A stretch of 37,873 nt of DNA from Bacilli bacterium. Lineage in GTDB: Bacteria > Bacillota_I > Bacilli_A > RF39 > UBA660. Location of the stretch: NCBI GenBank assembly GCA_017432645.1, contig JAFRIU010000042.1, positions 1 through 37,873 of the forward strand, written 5' to 3'. Both the position numbers and the translations under genes were made by a program. Shown here piece after piece: positions 22,398-29,406 of this stretch; position 1 is the stretch's first letter, and each line of letters starts with the position of its first letter. The notes beneath the pieces are model-generated. The model was not told the origin of the DNA and ran no database searches. It saw only the letters and a list, made by a program, of their open reading frames with translations.

Positions 22398-23224
22398 TGT
22401 GAATGCTTTTTATTAGCACTTTTTTTCTTTTTTTGATAGGCTTCTTCCATTGTGGTAGACTTCCATCCACCAAAGACTACTATGATACTTAGTATTTCAA
22501 TTATTAGAATAGCAAGTACGGTTTTTGGTTCTAAGAAATAGGCAATCATAATTAGTAGTATATTGATAAATATAGTAGCACTGAATTTGATGTAGTCTAT
22601 GCTATGATATTTCTCTTTCTTATACTTCTTTTTAAAGAAATCGCAGAAGATAGAACTAATAAATGCACTAACAAAAAGGATAGCCATTAGTATAGGCTGT
22701 TTGTACTTGATGATTAATTCTGGATTCTCTATTTTCATGGGTGTTGTATCAATATTATAATGAGAGCAGATCTTTTTATAGAAAGCAATATATCCATTTT
22801 TGATTCCTTTATCCCATTCATCATTTTTAAAATATGGCATGAAATAGTCTTGTATATAACTAGATGTCTCTTCCCTAGTCATTATCTTTCCTAATTCTTC
22901 ACCAAACGAAATATGAACTTTTCGGTCGCTCTTTGCCAATAAAATCAAGATGCTTTTTTTTGATAAACCAAACGATTTCATAATTAATTTGGCATAATCT
23001 TCTACTTCATAATTTTCTAAGTTAGAGACAGTAACCACATAATAATCGATATTTTTCTCTTTTTGTAAGAAAGAGGAATAATAGGTAATATAATTCTTTG
23101 TTTCTTCTGTTAATACGCTTGCTTCGTCTGTTACATAAATCAAAGAGGATTTTTGAATGATGGCAGAAGCTTCTAAGGGTATCAATAGAAACAAAACTAA
23201 CGTTAGTGCAAGAATTCTTTTCAT
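22385..23224 (-). CDS. TPM-domain (YgcG-like) membrane protein
   Basis: A 279-residue protein with an N-terminal signal segment (MKRILALTLVLFLLIPLEASA), a TPM domain (about 25-165: LIYVTDEASVLTEETKNYI, VTVSNLENYEVEDYA, and KSILILLAKSDRKVHISFGEELGKIMTREE), then three membrane segments (about 173-195, 212-230 and 235-255) and a very basic tail (KKKKSANKKHSQRRK). TPM proteins are tied to membrane protein quality control or phosphatase-like activity in other systems; the role here is unknown. The membrane part lacks the Gly/Ser-rich end of YgcG. Start ATG 23224 after AAGGTAGGG. It follows the 41-residue membrane protein gene with no clear terminator between them. Confidence 0.85.
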   Translation of the reverse strand: MKRILALTLVLFLLIPLEASAIIQKSSLIYVTDEASVLTEETKNYITYYSSFLQKEKNIDYYVVTVSNLENYEVEDYAKLIMKSFGLSKKSILILLAKSDRKVHISFGEELGKIMTREETSSYIQDYFMPYFKNDEWDKGIKNGYIAFYKKICSHYNIDTTPMKIENPELIIKYKQPILMAILFVSAFISSIFCDFFKKKYKKEKYHSIDYIKFSATIFINILLIMIAYFLEPKTVLAILIIEILSIIVVFGGWKSTTMEEAYQKKKKSANKKHSQRRK

Positions 23225-23270
23225 AACATCCCTACCTTAGTAATACTTTATCATATTTTTTTAGTTTTTC

Positions 23271-23396
23271 CTAGATAGATGTTTGCTTTTTTAAAGAGTC
23301 CTCCTCTTCTATTTTGTCACAGATACTAGCTACTTTTAATGAGCAGTACAAAAATAAGATTAAAACGACTGTAATTACTCCTAATAAATATTTCAT
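23271..23396 (-). CDS. 41-residue single-pass membrane protein
   Basis: A short protein beginning MKYLLGVITVVLILFLYCSLKVASIC with one strong hydrophobic helix (residues 3-25) and an acidic-then-basic tail (DKIEEEDSLKKQTSI). A longer reading frame exists, but AAGGAGG 6 nt before ATG 23396 sets this start, and the upstream part looks like promoter sequence. I do not recognise a family. The short length and the CATACAAT box in front suggest a mother-cell sporulation protein, but that is speculative. The next gene downstream encodes the TPM membrane protein and may be cotranscribed. Confidence 0.65.
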   Translation of the reverse strand: MKYLLGVITVVLILFLYCSLKVASICDKIEEEDSLKKQTSI

Positions 23397-23432
23397 AAAT
23401 CCCTCCTTGGCATGTGTTTTAGCATATATTTT

Positions 23433-23457
23433 ATTGTATGTAAAATAAGAGTTTTTA
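23433..23457 (-). promoter_or_regulatory. Possible sigma-E-like promoter of the 41-residue gene
   Basis: Minus strand CATACAAT (23433-23440) matches the B. subtilis sigma-E -10 (CATACAHT) exactly. An ATA about 15 bp upstream could be the -35, one to two bp closer than usual. A sigma-A reading (TTCATA, 17 bp, TACAAT) is also possible. Confidence 0.3.
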
Positions 23458-23521
23458 TGAATTAAAGCCATTTTTCTTCTCATTTTTTATTTTTCTTTTG
23501 TAGAATTTTTATTTTTTCATA

Positions 23522-23551
23522 GAAAAAGATATTTCATAAAAAGAAATATCT
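23522..23551 (-). terminator. Intrinsic terminator after yitT-family gene
   Basis: Minus strand AGATATTTC pairs perfectly with GAAATATCT around TTTTTAT, followed by TTTTCT. Confidence 0.75.
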
Positions 23552-24434
23552 ACTCTACTAATTTTTTTTCAAAATTTCCGTCAATTCCTATTCCTTCACT
23601 TTTTACTAGAAAAGCATGAGGACTAATATCATGAATCTGTTTTTCTAATCTTTGCATTTCGTATTTTGACATAGCGGAATATGAAATATAAGTTTTAGTC
23701 TGATCATACCCACCATATGCTTCCCAGTAAGTACAATCTCTTTTAATTTTTGTTTTAATAAATTCTACGATAGCATCTGGCTTTTCTTTGGTAAAAATCA
23801 TCACATAACTACAGATATTTTGTGTATGATGTTGGTCTAGTACTAAAGTTGCGACAAAGGAATAAATGATAGAATAAATCATGGTAGGAAAACCATATAG
23901 AATACCACAGATAGAATATATAACTACGTTAATAGAACGAGAAATTTTACCAACACTAAAGTCTTTATTTCTCATACTAATAGCAAATCCTATAATGTCC
24001 GTTCCGCCACCAGTTCCACCAGAAGATAAGATTAATCCACTTCCAATTCCTGCTAAAATAGCTCCAATTAGGACAGATGTTAAAATCTCTGGAACGATTG
24101 CGACTTTTAGTACAGGAATCATGGTAAAGAAAAAGGTTTGGACACAGACACAAAATAGTGTTCTAAAGAAAAAGGTTCTATTTACCAATTTATATGCAAT
24201 AAAAAATAATGGAATATTTAGTATAAAATTAATCATACCAGCTATATCAAAAGAAAATGATAAATGAAATGTAGATTCTATAAAAGTACGTAACAATTGT
24301 GAGATACCTAGTATTCCTCCACTATATAACGCATTGGGAACAATAAATAAGTTCATTGCACAAGCACATAGTAAAGAACCGATAATCGCTTGTATAAAAT
24401 CTTTTAAATCCCATTTAAAAATACTTCTTGTCAT
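23550..24434 (-). CDS. YitT family membrane protein (DUF161 + DUF2179)
   Basis: A 294-residue protein with five to six membrane helices in residues 10-190 and a soluble C-terminal DUF2179 domain (about 200-290, with YVMIFTKEKPDAIVEFI and TYISYSAMSKYEMQRLEKQIHDISPHAFLV). The glycine-rich LILSSGGTGGGTDIIGFAI (about 131-149) is the hallmark of the family. Function not established. The start ATG 24434 has AAGGTAGGG upstream. It is preceded by a short leader with a terminator-like hairpin, so it may be attenuated. Confidence 0.93.
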   Translation of the reverse strand: MTRSIFKWDLKDFIQAIIGSLLCACAMNLFIVPNALYSGGILGISQLLRTFIESTFHLSFSFDIAGMINFILNIPLFFIAYKLVNRTFFFRTLFCVCVQTFFFTMIPVLKVAIVPEILTSVLIGAILAGIGSGLILSSGGTGGGTDIIGFAISMRNKDFSVGKISRSINVVIYSICGILYGFPTMIYSIIYSFVATLVLDQHHTQNICSYVMIFTKEKPDAIVEFIKTKIKRDCTYWEAYGGYDQTKTYISYSAMSKYEMQRLEKQIHDISPHAFLVKSEGIGIDGNFEKKLVE

Positions 24435-24486
24435 ATTATCCCTACCTTCTTTATCATTTTAGCACAATCATAAAAAAAAGAAAATA

Positions 24487-24514
24487 AAAAAAGGAAACAC
24501 AATTAATGTTACCT
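24487..24514 (-). terminator. Leader terminator (possible attenuator) before the YitT gene
   Basis: Minus strand GGTAACA pairs with TGTTTCC-like sequence (one mismatch) just before TTTTTTTATTTTC. An alternative upstream partner GGGAATAC (24523-24530) can pair fully with the same 3' strand GTGTTTCC using two G-T pairs. Confidence 0.5.
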
Positions 24515-24541
24515 TATTAAAGTATTCCCTTCATGTATAGT

Positions 24542-24570
24542 AATATACCATATTTTTTGTTTCTTTGCAA
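24542..24570 (-). promoter_or_regulatory. Promoter of the YitT leader
   Basis: Minus strand TTGCAA (24565-24570), 17 bp, TATATT (24542-24547), with an extended TGG before the -10. It lies just beyond the dead orfA remnant. Confidence 0.55.
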
Positions 24571-24626
24571 GTTATATTTGTTTTATTGAATTCAAGAAAA
24601 ACTTTATATTTCAAATTCTTTTTGCT

Positions 24627-24977
24627 TTATTTCTTGAATACTACAATTGAACCATCTGATGTCACAAGGTATCCTTTTTTTTATCGTTCATTCTCAATTC
24701 TTAATCTCATATTTTCATATTCTAATTCTTATTCTCTAGATTTAAAATGCTTTGTTGCATAGTATTTAGATATAGGATTGCCAGGTTTCTTTTTATTAAC
24801 TAATGCTTCTTCGCCATTTTCTCTATATTTTCTTACCCATGTTCTTAACATTCCACTAGATATATCATATTTTTTTGCAACTTCACCAGATGATGAACCT
24901 TCTAATACTTCTTTTACTATTTTTAATTTATCTTCTTTAGACCAATATCTATTTGGTTCTTTTCTTATTCTTGTCAT
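24627..24977 (-). pseudogene. IS3-family orfA remnant with two in-frame stops
   Basis: The first 82 codons encode a helix-turn-helix transposase OrfA (WSKEDKLKIVKEVLEGSSSGEVAKKYDISSGMLRTWVRKYRENGEEAL), with a good GGAGGT before ATG 24977. After the TAA at 24729-24731 the same frame continues as ELEYENMRLRIENER, stop, KKGYLVTSDGSIVVFKK, stop. This is the usual leucine-zipper end of IS3 OrfA proteins, so two sense codons (probably TTA or AAA/GAA types) have become TAA. No orfB follows. This is a decayed insertion, not a working transposase. The end near 24627 is the next stop and not a measured IS end. Confidence 0.8.
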
Positions 24978-25002
24978 ATCTTACCTCCAATTTTATTATA
25001 AC

Positions 25003-25035
25003 AAAAAATGTAGACCATTTTTATGTGTCTACATT
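25003..25035 (-). terminator. Hairpin: terminator of the ABC operon or IS end
   Basis: Minus strand AATGTAGAC pairs with GTCTACATT around about 11 nt, followed by TTTTTTG. It follows the ABC exporter genes and fits a terminator. The TGTAGAC sequence also resembles an insertion-sequence terminal repeat next to the dead orfA. Confidence 0.6.
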
Positions 25036-25080
25036 TATCTTATAACTATATTTTTTAGACTAGATTATTTTTTCATTTTT

Positions 25081-27096
25081 TTATTTTTGAAATTGAGAAT
25101 TATATAGCTTAGCATAGAAACCACTCTTCTTTAATAGTTCATTATGCGTTCCTTGCTCTACTATATTTCCTTCGTTCATGACTAAAATTAGATCAGCATT
25201 TTTAATGGTACTTAAGCGATGTGCAATGATAAAAGAGGTCTTTCCTTCTGTTAATTTATCCATTGCTTTTTGTACTAGTTCCTCTGTACGAGTATCTACG
25301 TTTGAGGTTGCTTCATCTAGAATTAAGAATGGTGCGTCTTCAATCATACCTCGTGCAATTGTTAGTAATTGTTTTTGACCAGAACTGATTACTTGATTGT
25401 CACTAACAGGAGAATCTAATCCTCCTGGCAATGTTTTAATAAAATGGTCAATTCCAACCGTTTTACAAACTTCCCATATTTTTTCATCAGAAACTTTTTT
25501 CTTATTGAATTTAATATTTTCTCGAATTGTTCCATCAAACAACCAAGTATCTTGTAGTACCATAACAAATAAATCATGAATATTATTTCTAGATAGTTCA
25601 TGGATGGATTTTCCATCAATTAGGATGTCTCCGTCTTTTATTTCATAGAATTTCATTAGTAAATTTACCATAGTTGTTTTTCCGGCTCCTGTTGGGCCAA
25701 CAATGGCGATTTTTTCACCAGAGTGGACATTCGCACTGAAATCTTTAATAATAGTCTTATCTTTTTCATATCCAAATCTTACATGTTGAAATTCAATATT
25801 TCCTTTTACCTTTGTTTTATCAAGTTCTTCTATAATATGCGATTCATCTGTAAGTTCTTCTTCATCCATGAATTCAAATACTCTTTCTCCAGCAGCAGCA
25901 ATAGATTGCATCGTTGTAAGAGACTGAGCAATTCTAGATAATGGATTGGTAAACAATCGAACATAAATCATGAATGCTACAATCACTCCGAAAGATATTG
26001 TTTGATTCATTACCAGATAAGCTCCTACTATACAAACAGCAACATAACCAAAGTTACCAATGAAACTCATAATTGGTTGCATGATTCCAGATAAAAACTG
26101 ACTCTTTCTGTTGCATTCATATAATCTGTTGTTGATTTCATCAAATTCTTGTATCGCTTCTCTTTCTCCATTATAAGCTTTTACTACATTATGGCCAGAA
26201 TAGATTTCTTCAATATGACCATTTAAATCTCCTAGTTCTTTTTGCCTTTGATCAAAGTATTTTTGGCTTCTCTTTAATAACAAGAATGAGAATAGGAATC
26301 CAAAGATACTAGCAGCAATGGCAGTTAATGCCATGATCCAGTTTGTTACAAACATCATTACAATGGAACCTAGGAAGAGTGTTAAATTAGAAACAAAAGA
26401 TGTAATGTTATCACTCATATTAATTCCAATCGTATCAATATCATTTGTTACTCTGGATAGAATATCTCCTGTTTCATGACTATCAAAATAGCGTAATGGT
26501 AAACGATTGATTTTTAAACTGATATCTCTTCTTAATTTTTTAGAATATCCAATCCCAACATAGGCCATGATGATTCCTTGAATATATCCAAATAAAGAGT
26601 TTAATAAGTAAATAATTCCTAATATAATTACTCTCTTTTTTAGAGTTGGCATGTCGATTTTTGGCTCTACTAGTGTTTTAATGGATTCTGGTAATTCTTC
26701 CATCTTATTTAATAAGTCTTCGGTTACCATAGAAGAATCTATTTTTCTCATAATCTTCATAAACTGCATTTGATCTTGCACAGAGATATTGACTCCATCT
26801 ATTACAAAATCTTGGTATGAGTTAGAAATAATTCCATTTTCAATTGTTGCGTTTTGAGCAATTTTCATGGCGATTTGTTCTATTTTTTTTGTATTTGGTT
26901 TGATTCCATCGCTAATGACATCTGTAACAGTTGCTAAACGATTAGGAGCAATCGTTGATAGAAGAGCTGCACATAAAGCTAGAATGACAGATATTACTAG
27001 TAAGTATTTCCATTTTTCTAGGTTTTTAAATAAACGAAGCATAGATCCTTTAAAGTCTTTGGATCTGTCTTCAACATTCATTCCATGTCTAGGCAT
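25081..27096 (-). CDS. ABC exporter half-transporter, canonical ATP-site subunit
   Basis: A 671-residue half-transporter: long N-terminal extension, six membrane helices (about 30-390, with an unusually long soluble loop after helix 1 at about 65-145) and an ATPase domain with Walker A GPTGAGKTT, signature ISSGQKQLL, Walker B LILDEATSNVD and switch H in IAHRLST. The Glu after Walker B is present. Start ATG 27096 with GGAGGAG upstream; it overlaps the end of the partner gene by 8 bp. With its partner it forms a heterodimeric multidrug-type exporter of the YfiBC/BmrCD type. Substrate unknown. Confidence 0.92.
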   Translation of the reverse strand: MPRHGMNVEDRSKDFKGSMLRLFKNLEKWKYLLVISVILALCAALLSTIAPNRLATVTDVISDGIKPNTKKIEQIAMKIAQNATIENGIISNSYQDFVIDGVNISVQDQMQFMKIMRKIDSSMVTEDLLNKMEELPESIKTLVEPKIDMPTLKKRVIILGIIYLLNSLFGYIQGIIMAYVGIGYSKKLRRDISLKINRLPLRYFDSHETGDILSRVTNDIDTIGINMSDNITSFVSNLTLFLGSIVMMFVTNWIMALTAIAASIFGFLFSFLLLKRSQKYFDQRQKELGDLNGHIEEIYSGHNVVKAYNGEREAIQEFDEINNRLYECNRKSQFLSGIMQPIMSFIGNFGYVAVCIVGAYLVMNQTISFGVIVAFMIYVRLFTNPLSRIAQSLTTMQSIAAAGERVFEFMDEEELTDESHIIEELDKTKVKGNIEFQHVRFGYEKDKTIIKDFSANVHSGEKIAIVGPTGAGKTTMVNLLMKFYEIKDGDILIDGKSIHELSRNNIHDLFVMVLQDTWLFDGTIRENIKFNKKKVSDEKIWEVCKTVGIDHFIKTLPGGLDSPVSDNQVISSGQKQLLTIARGMIEDAPFLILDEATSNVDTRTEELVQKAMDKLTEGKTSFIIAHRLSTIKNADLILVMNEGNIVEQGTHNELLKKSGFYAKLYNSQFQK

Positions 27097-28849
27097 TTTG
27101 TAACTCCTCCTCACTTAGTTGCGATAAGGCTATTTCTTGATATATTTTGCAGTTTTTTAGTAATTCTTGATGGGTACCAAATCCTACACATTCTCCTTTA
27201 TCTAAAACAACTATTTTATCTGCAGTCATAATCGTTCCGATTCTTTGAGCTACAATCATAATGGTCGAGTTCTTTGTATATTTTTTTAATTCTTTCCTTA
27301 GTTTGGCGTCCGTTTGATAATCTAGCGCACTAAAAGAATCATCAAAGATATATATTTCTGGATCTCTTGCAATTGCTCTAGCAATGGATAATCTTTGCTT
27401 TTGTCCTCCACTAATATTGGTTCCTCCTCGTGCAATATGTGCTTGATAAGATTTATCCATCTTTTCTACAAAATCTGTTCCTTGTGCTACTTGAATAGCT
27501 TCTTTTACCTTTTCTAAGGTTGGTTTTTCTTTTCCGTTATCTCCATAGCTAACGTTATACTCAACACTTCCAGTAAACATGACTGCTGTTTGTGGAATAT
27601 ATCCTATTCTATTATTTAATTCTTTTAAATCGTATTCTTTTACATTCACACCATCTACAAACACTTCTCCATCTGTTGCATCATATAGTCTAGGTACTAA
27701 GTTAATAAGAGTGGATTTCCCGCTTCCTGTTGAGCCAATAAAGGCAATGGTTTCTCCTTGATTCACTCGAAACGAAATATTTTTTAATAGATATTCATCG
27801 GCATCTGGATACTTAAAACTAACATTTTTAAATTCAATGGTTCCCTGTTCTTTGGTTTGTCCTTTGAAGCCTCCAGAATGAATCGATACTTCTTCATTTA
27901 GCACTTCATTGATACGATTAGCAGATACTCTAGCTCTTGGTAAAATCATAAATATCATGGTTAGTAATAAGAAGGAAATAATTACTTGCATTCCATAACT
28001 AGCAAAAACTACCATATTACTAAATGTGGTTATTTTATCCATCATCCCACTTCGAGCAATAATATATGCTCCTACCACATAAATTCCTAAATGTTGAAAA
28101 TGCATAACAAAATTCATGGTTGGATCCATCATGGCAAAGGTTTTCGTTACCTTTAAGTGTGTATTCGATATGTCTTCATTTACCTCTTTAAAGCGTTGTT
28201 CCTCAAAAGATTCTGCATTAAAAGCATGTACGACACGAATACCCGTAATGTTTTCTCTCGTTACTCCATTAATCTTATCAGTTAGGGCCTGAATCTTAGC
28301 AAATCTCGGTGTTACTGTTTTGATGATTAATAAATTGGTTACTACAATGATAATTACCCCTACTCCAGTAACTATGCTTAATTCTCCACTTTTTCCTAAA
28401 ATCTTCATGAGAGCCCAAACAGCCATGACTGGAGACTTAATCAACATCTGTAAGCCCATTGCTAGTAACATTTCAATTTGTGTTACGTCGTTGGTAGTAC
28501 GAGTTATTAGACTGTTAGTTGAGAACTTTTTAATCTCTGCAATTCCGAAGTCTTCCACTTTTGCAAAGATTTTTCTTCTAATACTTCTGGAAAACCGTGC
28601 GGATAATAATGACGTAAAAAAGCCTACACAAATCGTACATACCAAGCTTCCTGTGGCACATAAAAGCATATGTCCTCCGGCATTCAATATTTCTTGTATC
28701 GTACTATCTTCTGTCTGTACTAGCTTCGTAATTTCACTCATATATTCTGGAGTACGAAGATCCAAAAATACTGAAAAAACAACTAGTATTATGACGCAAA
28801 TAATTAAAAGAATATCTTTTTTGGTAAGGTTCCGAAATAATTGAATCAT
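27089..28849 (-). CDS. ABC exporter half-transporter, degenerate ATP-site subunit
   Basis: A 586-residue half-transporter with six membrane helices (about 10-320) and an ATPase domain with Walker A GSTGSGKST, signature NISGGQKQRLS, and Walker B IYIFDDSFSALD, in which Asp replaces the catalytic Glu. The switch residue is Gln (VAQRIGT) where the partner has His. Such a pair of changes marks the degenerate site of heterodimeric type IV exporters, and the partner gene overlaps at 27089-27096. Start ATG 28849 with AAGGAG, overlapping the tag stop by 4 bp, so the whole group from 31957 to 25081 is probably one operon. Substrate unknown. Confidence 0.93.
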   Translation of the reverse strand: MIQLFRNLTKKDILLIICVIILVVFSVFLDLRTPEYMSEITKLVQTEDSTIQEILNAGGHMLLCATGSLVCTICVGFFTSLLSARFSRSIRRKIFAKVEDFGIAEIKKFSTNSLITRTTNDVTQIEMLLAMGLQMLIKSPVMAVWALMKILGKSGELSIVTGVGVIIIVVTNLLIIKTVTPRFAKIQALTDKINGVTRENITGIRVVHAFNAESFEEQRFKEVNEDISNTHLKVTKTFAMMDPTMNFVMHFQHLGIYVVGAYIIARSGMMDKITTFSNMVVFASYGMQVIISFLLLTMIFMILPRARVSANRINEVLNEEVSIHSGGFKGQTKEQGTIEFKNVSFKYPDADEYLLKNISFRVNQGETIAFIGSTGSGKSTLINLVPRLYDATDGEVFVDGVNVKEYDLKELNNRIGYIPQTAVMFTGSVEYNVSYGDNGKEKPTLEKVKEAIQVAQGTDFVEKMDKSYQAHIARGGTNISGGQKQRLSIARAIARDPEIYIFDDSFSALDYQTDAKLRKELKKYTKNSTIMIVAQRIGTIMTADKIVVLDKGECVGFGTHQELLKNCKIYQEIALSQLSEEELQNA

Positions 28850-29406
28850 ATGTTTTCTCCTTTCTTATACCAATCACAATCTAAATCATGATCATTTATT
28901 ATCCCAATTGCTTGTAGGTACGAATATATGATTGTTGTCCCTACAAAATGCATTCCTCTTTTCATTAAATCTTTTGATATTTTATCTGATAAAGAATTGG
29001 ATACTATATTTTTCTTTGTCTTTCTTTTCGTAATTTTTCCTTTACTAAAAGACCAGATATAGTTTGAGAAGCTTCCAAATTCCTGTTGAATACTCATAAA
29101 TATTTTAGCATTTTGAATTGTTGCTAAAATCTTACGTCTATTTCTTACAATACCCGTATTCTGTAATAACTCTTCTACTTTTTCTTCGTTGTAGGAAGCT
29201 ATTTTTTCTTTATTAAAATGATTGAAAGCTTCTCTAAATGCCTCTCTTTTATTTAAAATACATTCCCAAGAAAGTCCTGCTTGAAAGGATTCTAATACTA
29301 GCATTTCAAACAAATAATCATCATCAAAAGAAGGAACACCCCACTCCTCATCATGATATTTTACATAGAGTGGGTTCTTTTTATTTACCCAAAAACATCT
29401 ATTCAC
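28846..29406 (-). CDS. tag: DNA-3-methyladenine glycosylase I
   Basis: Removes 3-methyladenine from alkylated DNA. The 186-residue product matches Tag throughout: MNRCFWVNKKNPLYVKYHDEEWGVP at the start and FEMLVLESFQAGLSWECIL (about 33-51) in the active site. The zinc set C4, H18, H173, C177 has the same spacing as in E. coli Tag. The start is a GTG at 29406, inside the last codons of the preceding ABC gene (8-bp overlap) and with only a weak ribosome binding site, so translation is likely coupled. A repair enzyme inside a transporter operon is unusual but the overlaps are clear. Confidence 0.95.
   Translation of the reverse strand: MNRCFWVNKKNPLYVKYHDEEWGVPSFDDDYLFEMLVLESFQAGLSWECILNKREAFREAFNHFNKEKIASYNEEKVEELLQNTGIVRNRRKILATIQNAKIFMSIQQEFGSFSNYIWSFSKGKITKRKTKKNIVSNSLSDKISKDLMKRGMHFVGTTIIYSYLQAIGIINDHDLDCDWYKKGENI

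Noticed and set aside
25009-25033. TGTAGAC palindrome as a definite IS terminal repeat
   Set aside because: A matching opposite end was not found, and the hairpin with T-run is explained equally well as the terminator of the ABC operon.
24778-25107. 109-codon plus-strand ORF with hydrophobic tail
   Set aside because: It is antisense to the orfA remnant, runs through a terminator hairpin and has no ribosome binding site.
27097-27114. N-terminal extension of the second ABC subunit (MRRSYK)
   Set aside because: It starts at a GTG within the ribosome binding site; ATG 27096 is better placed. The same reasoning moved the starts of deoB, xerD, mutS, nusB, spoIVB, folD and others.
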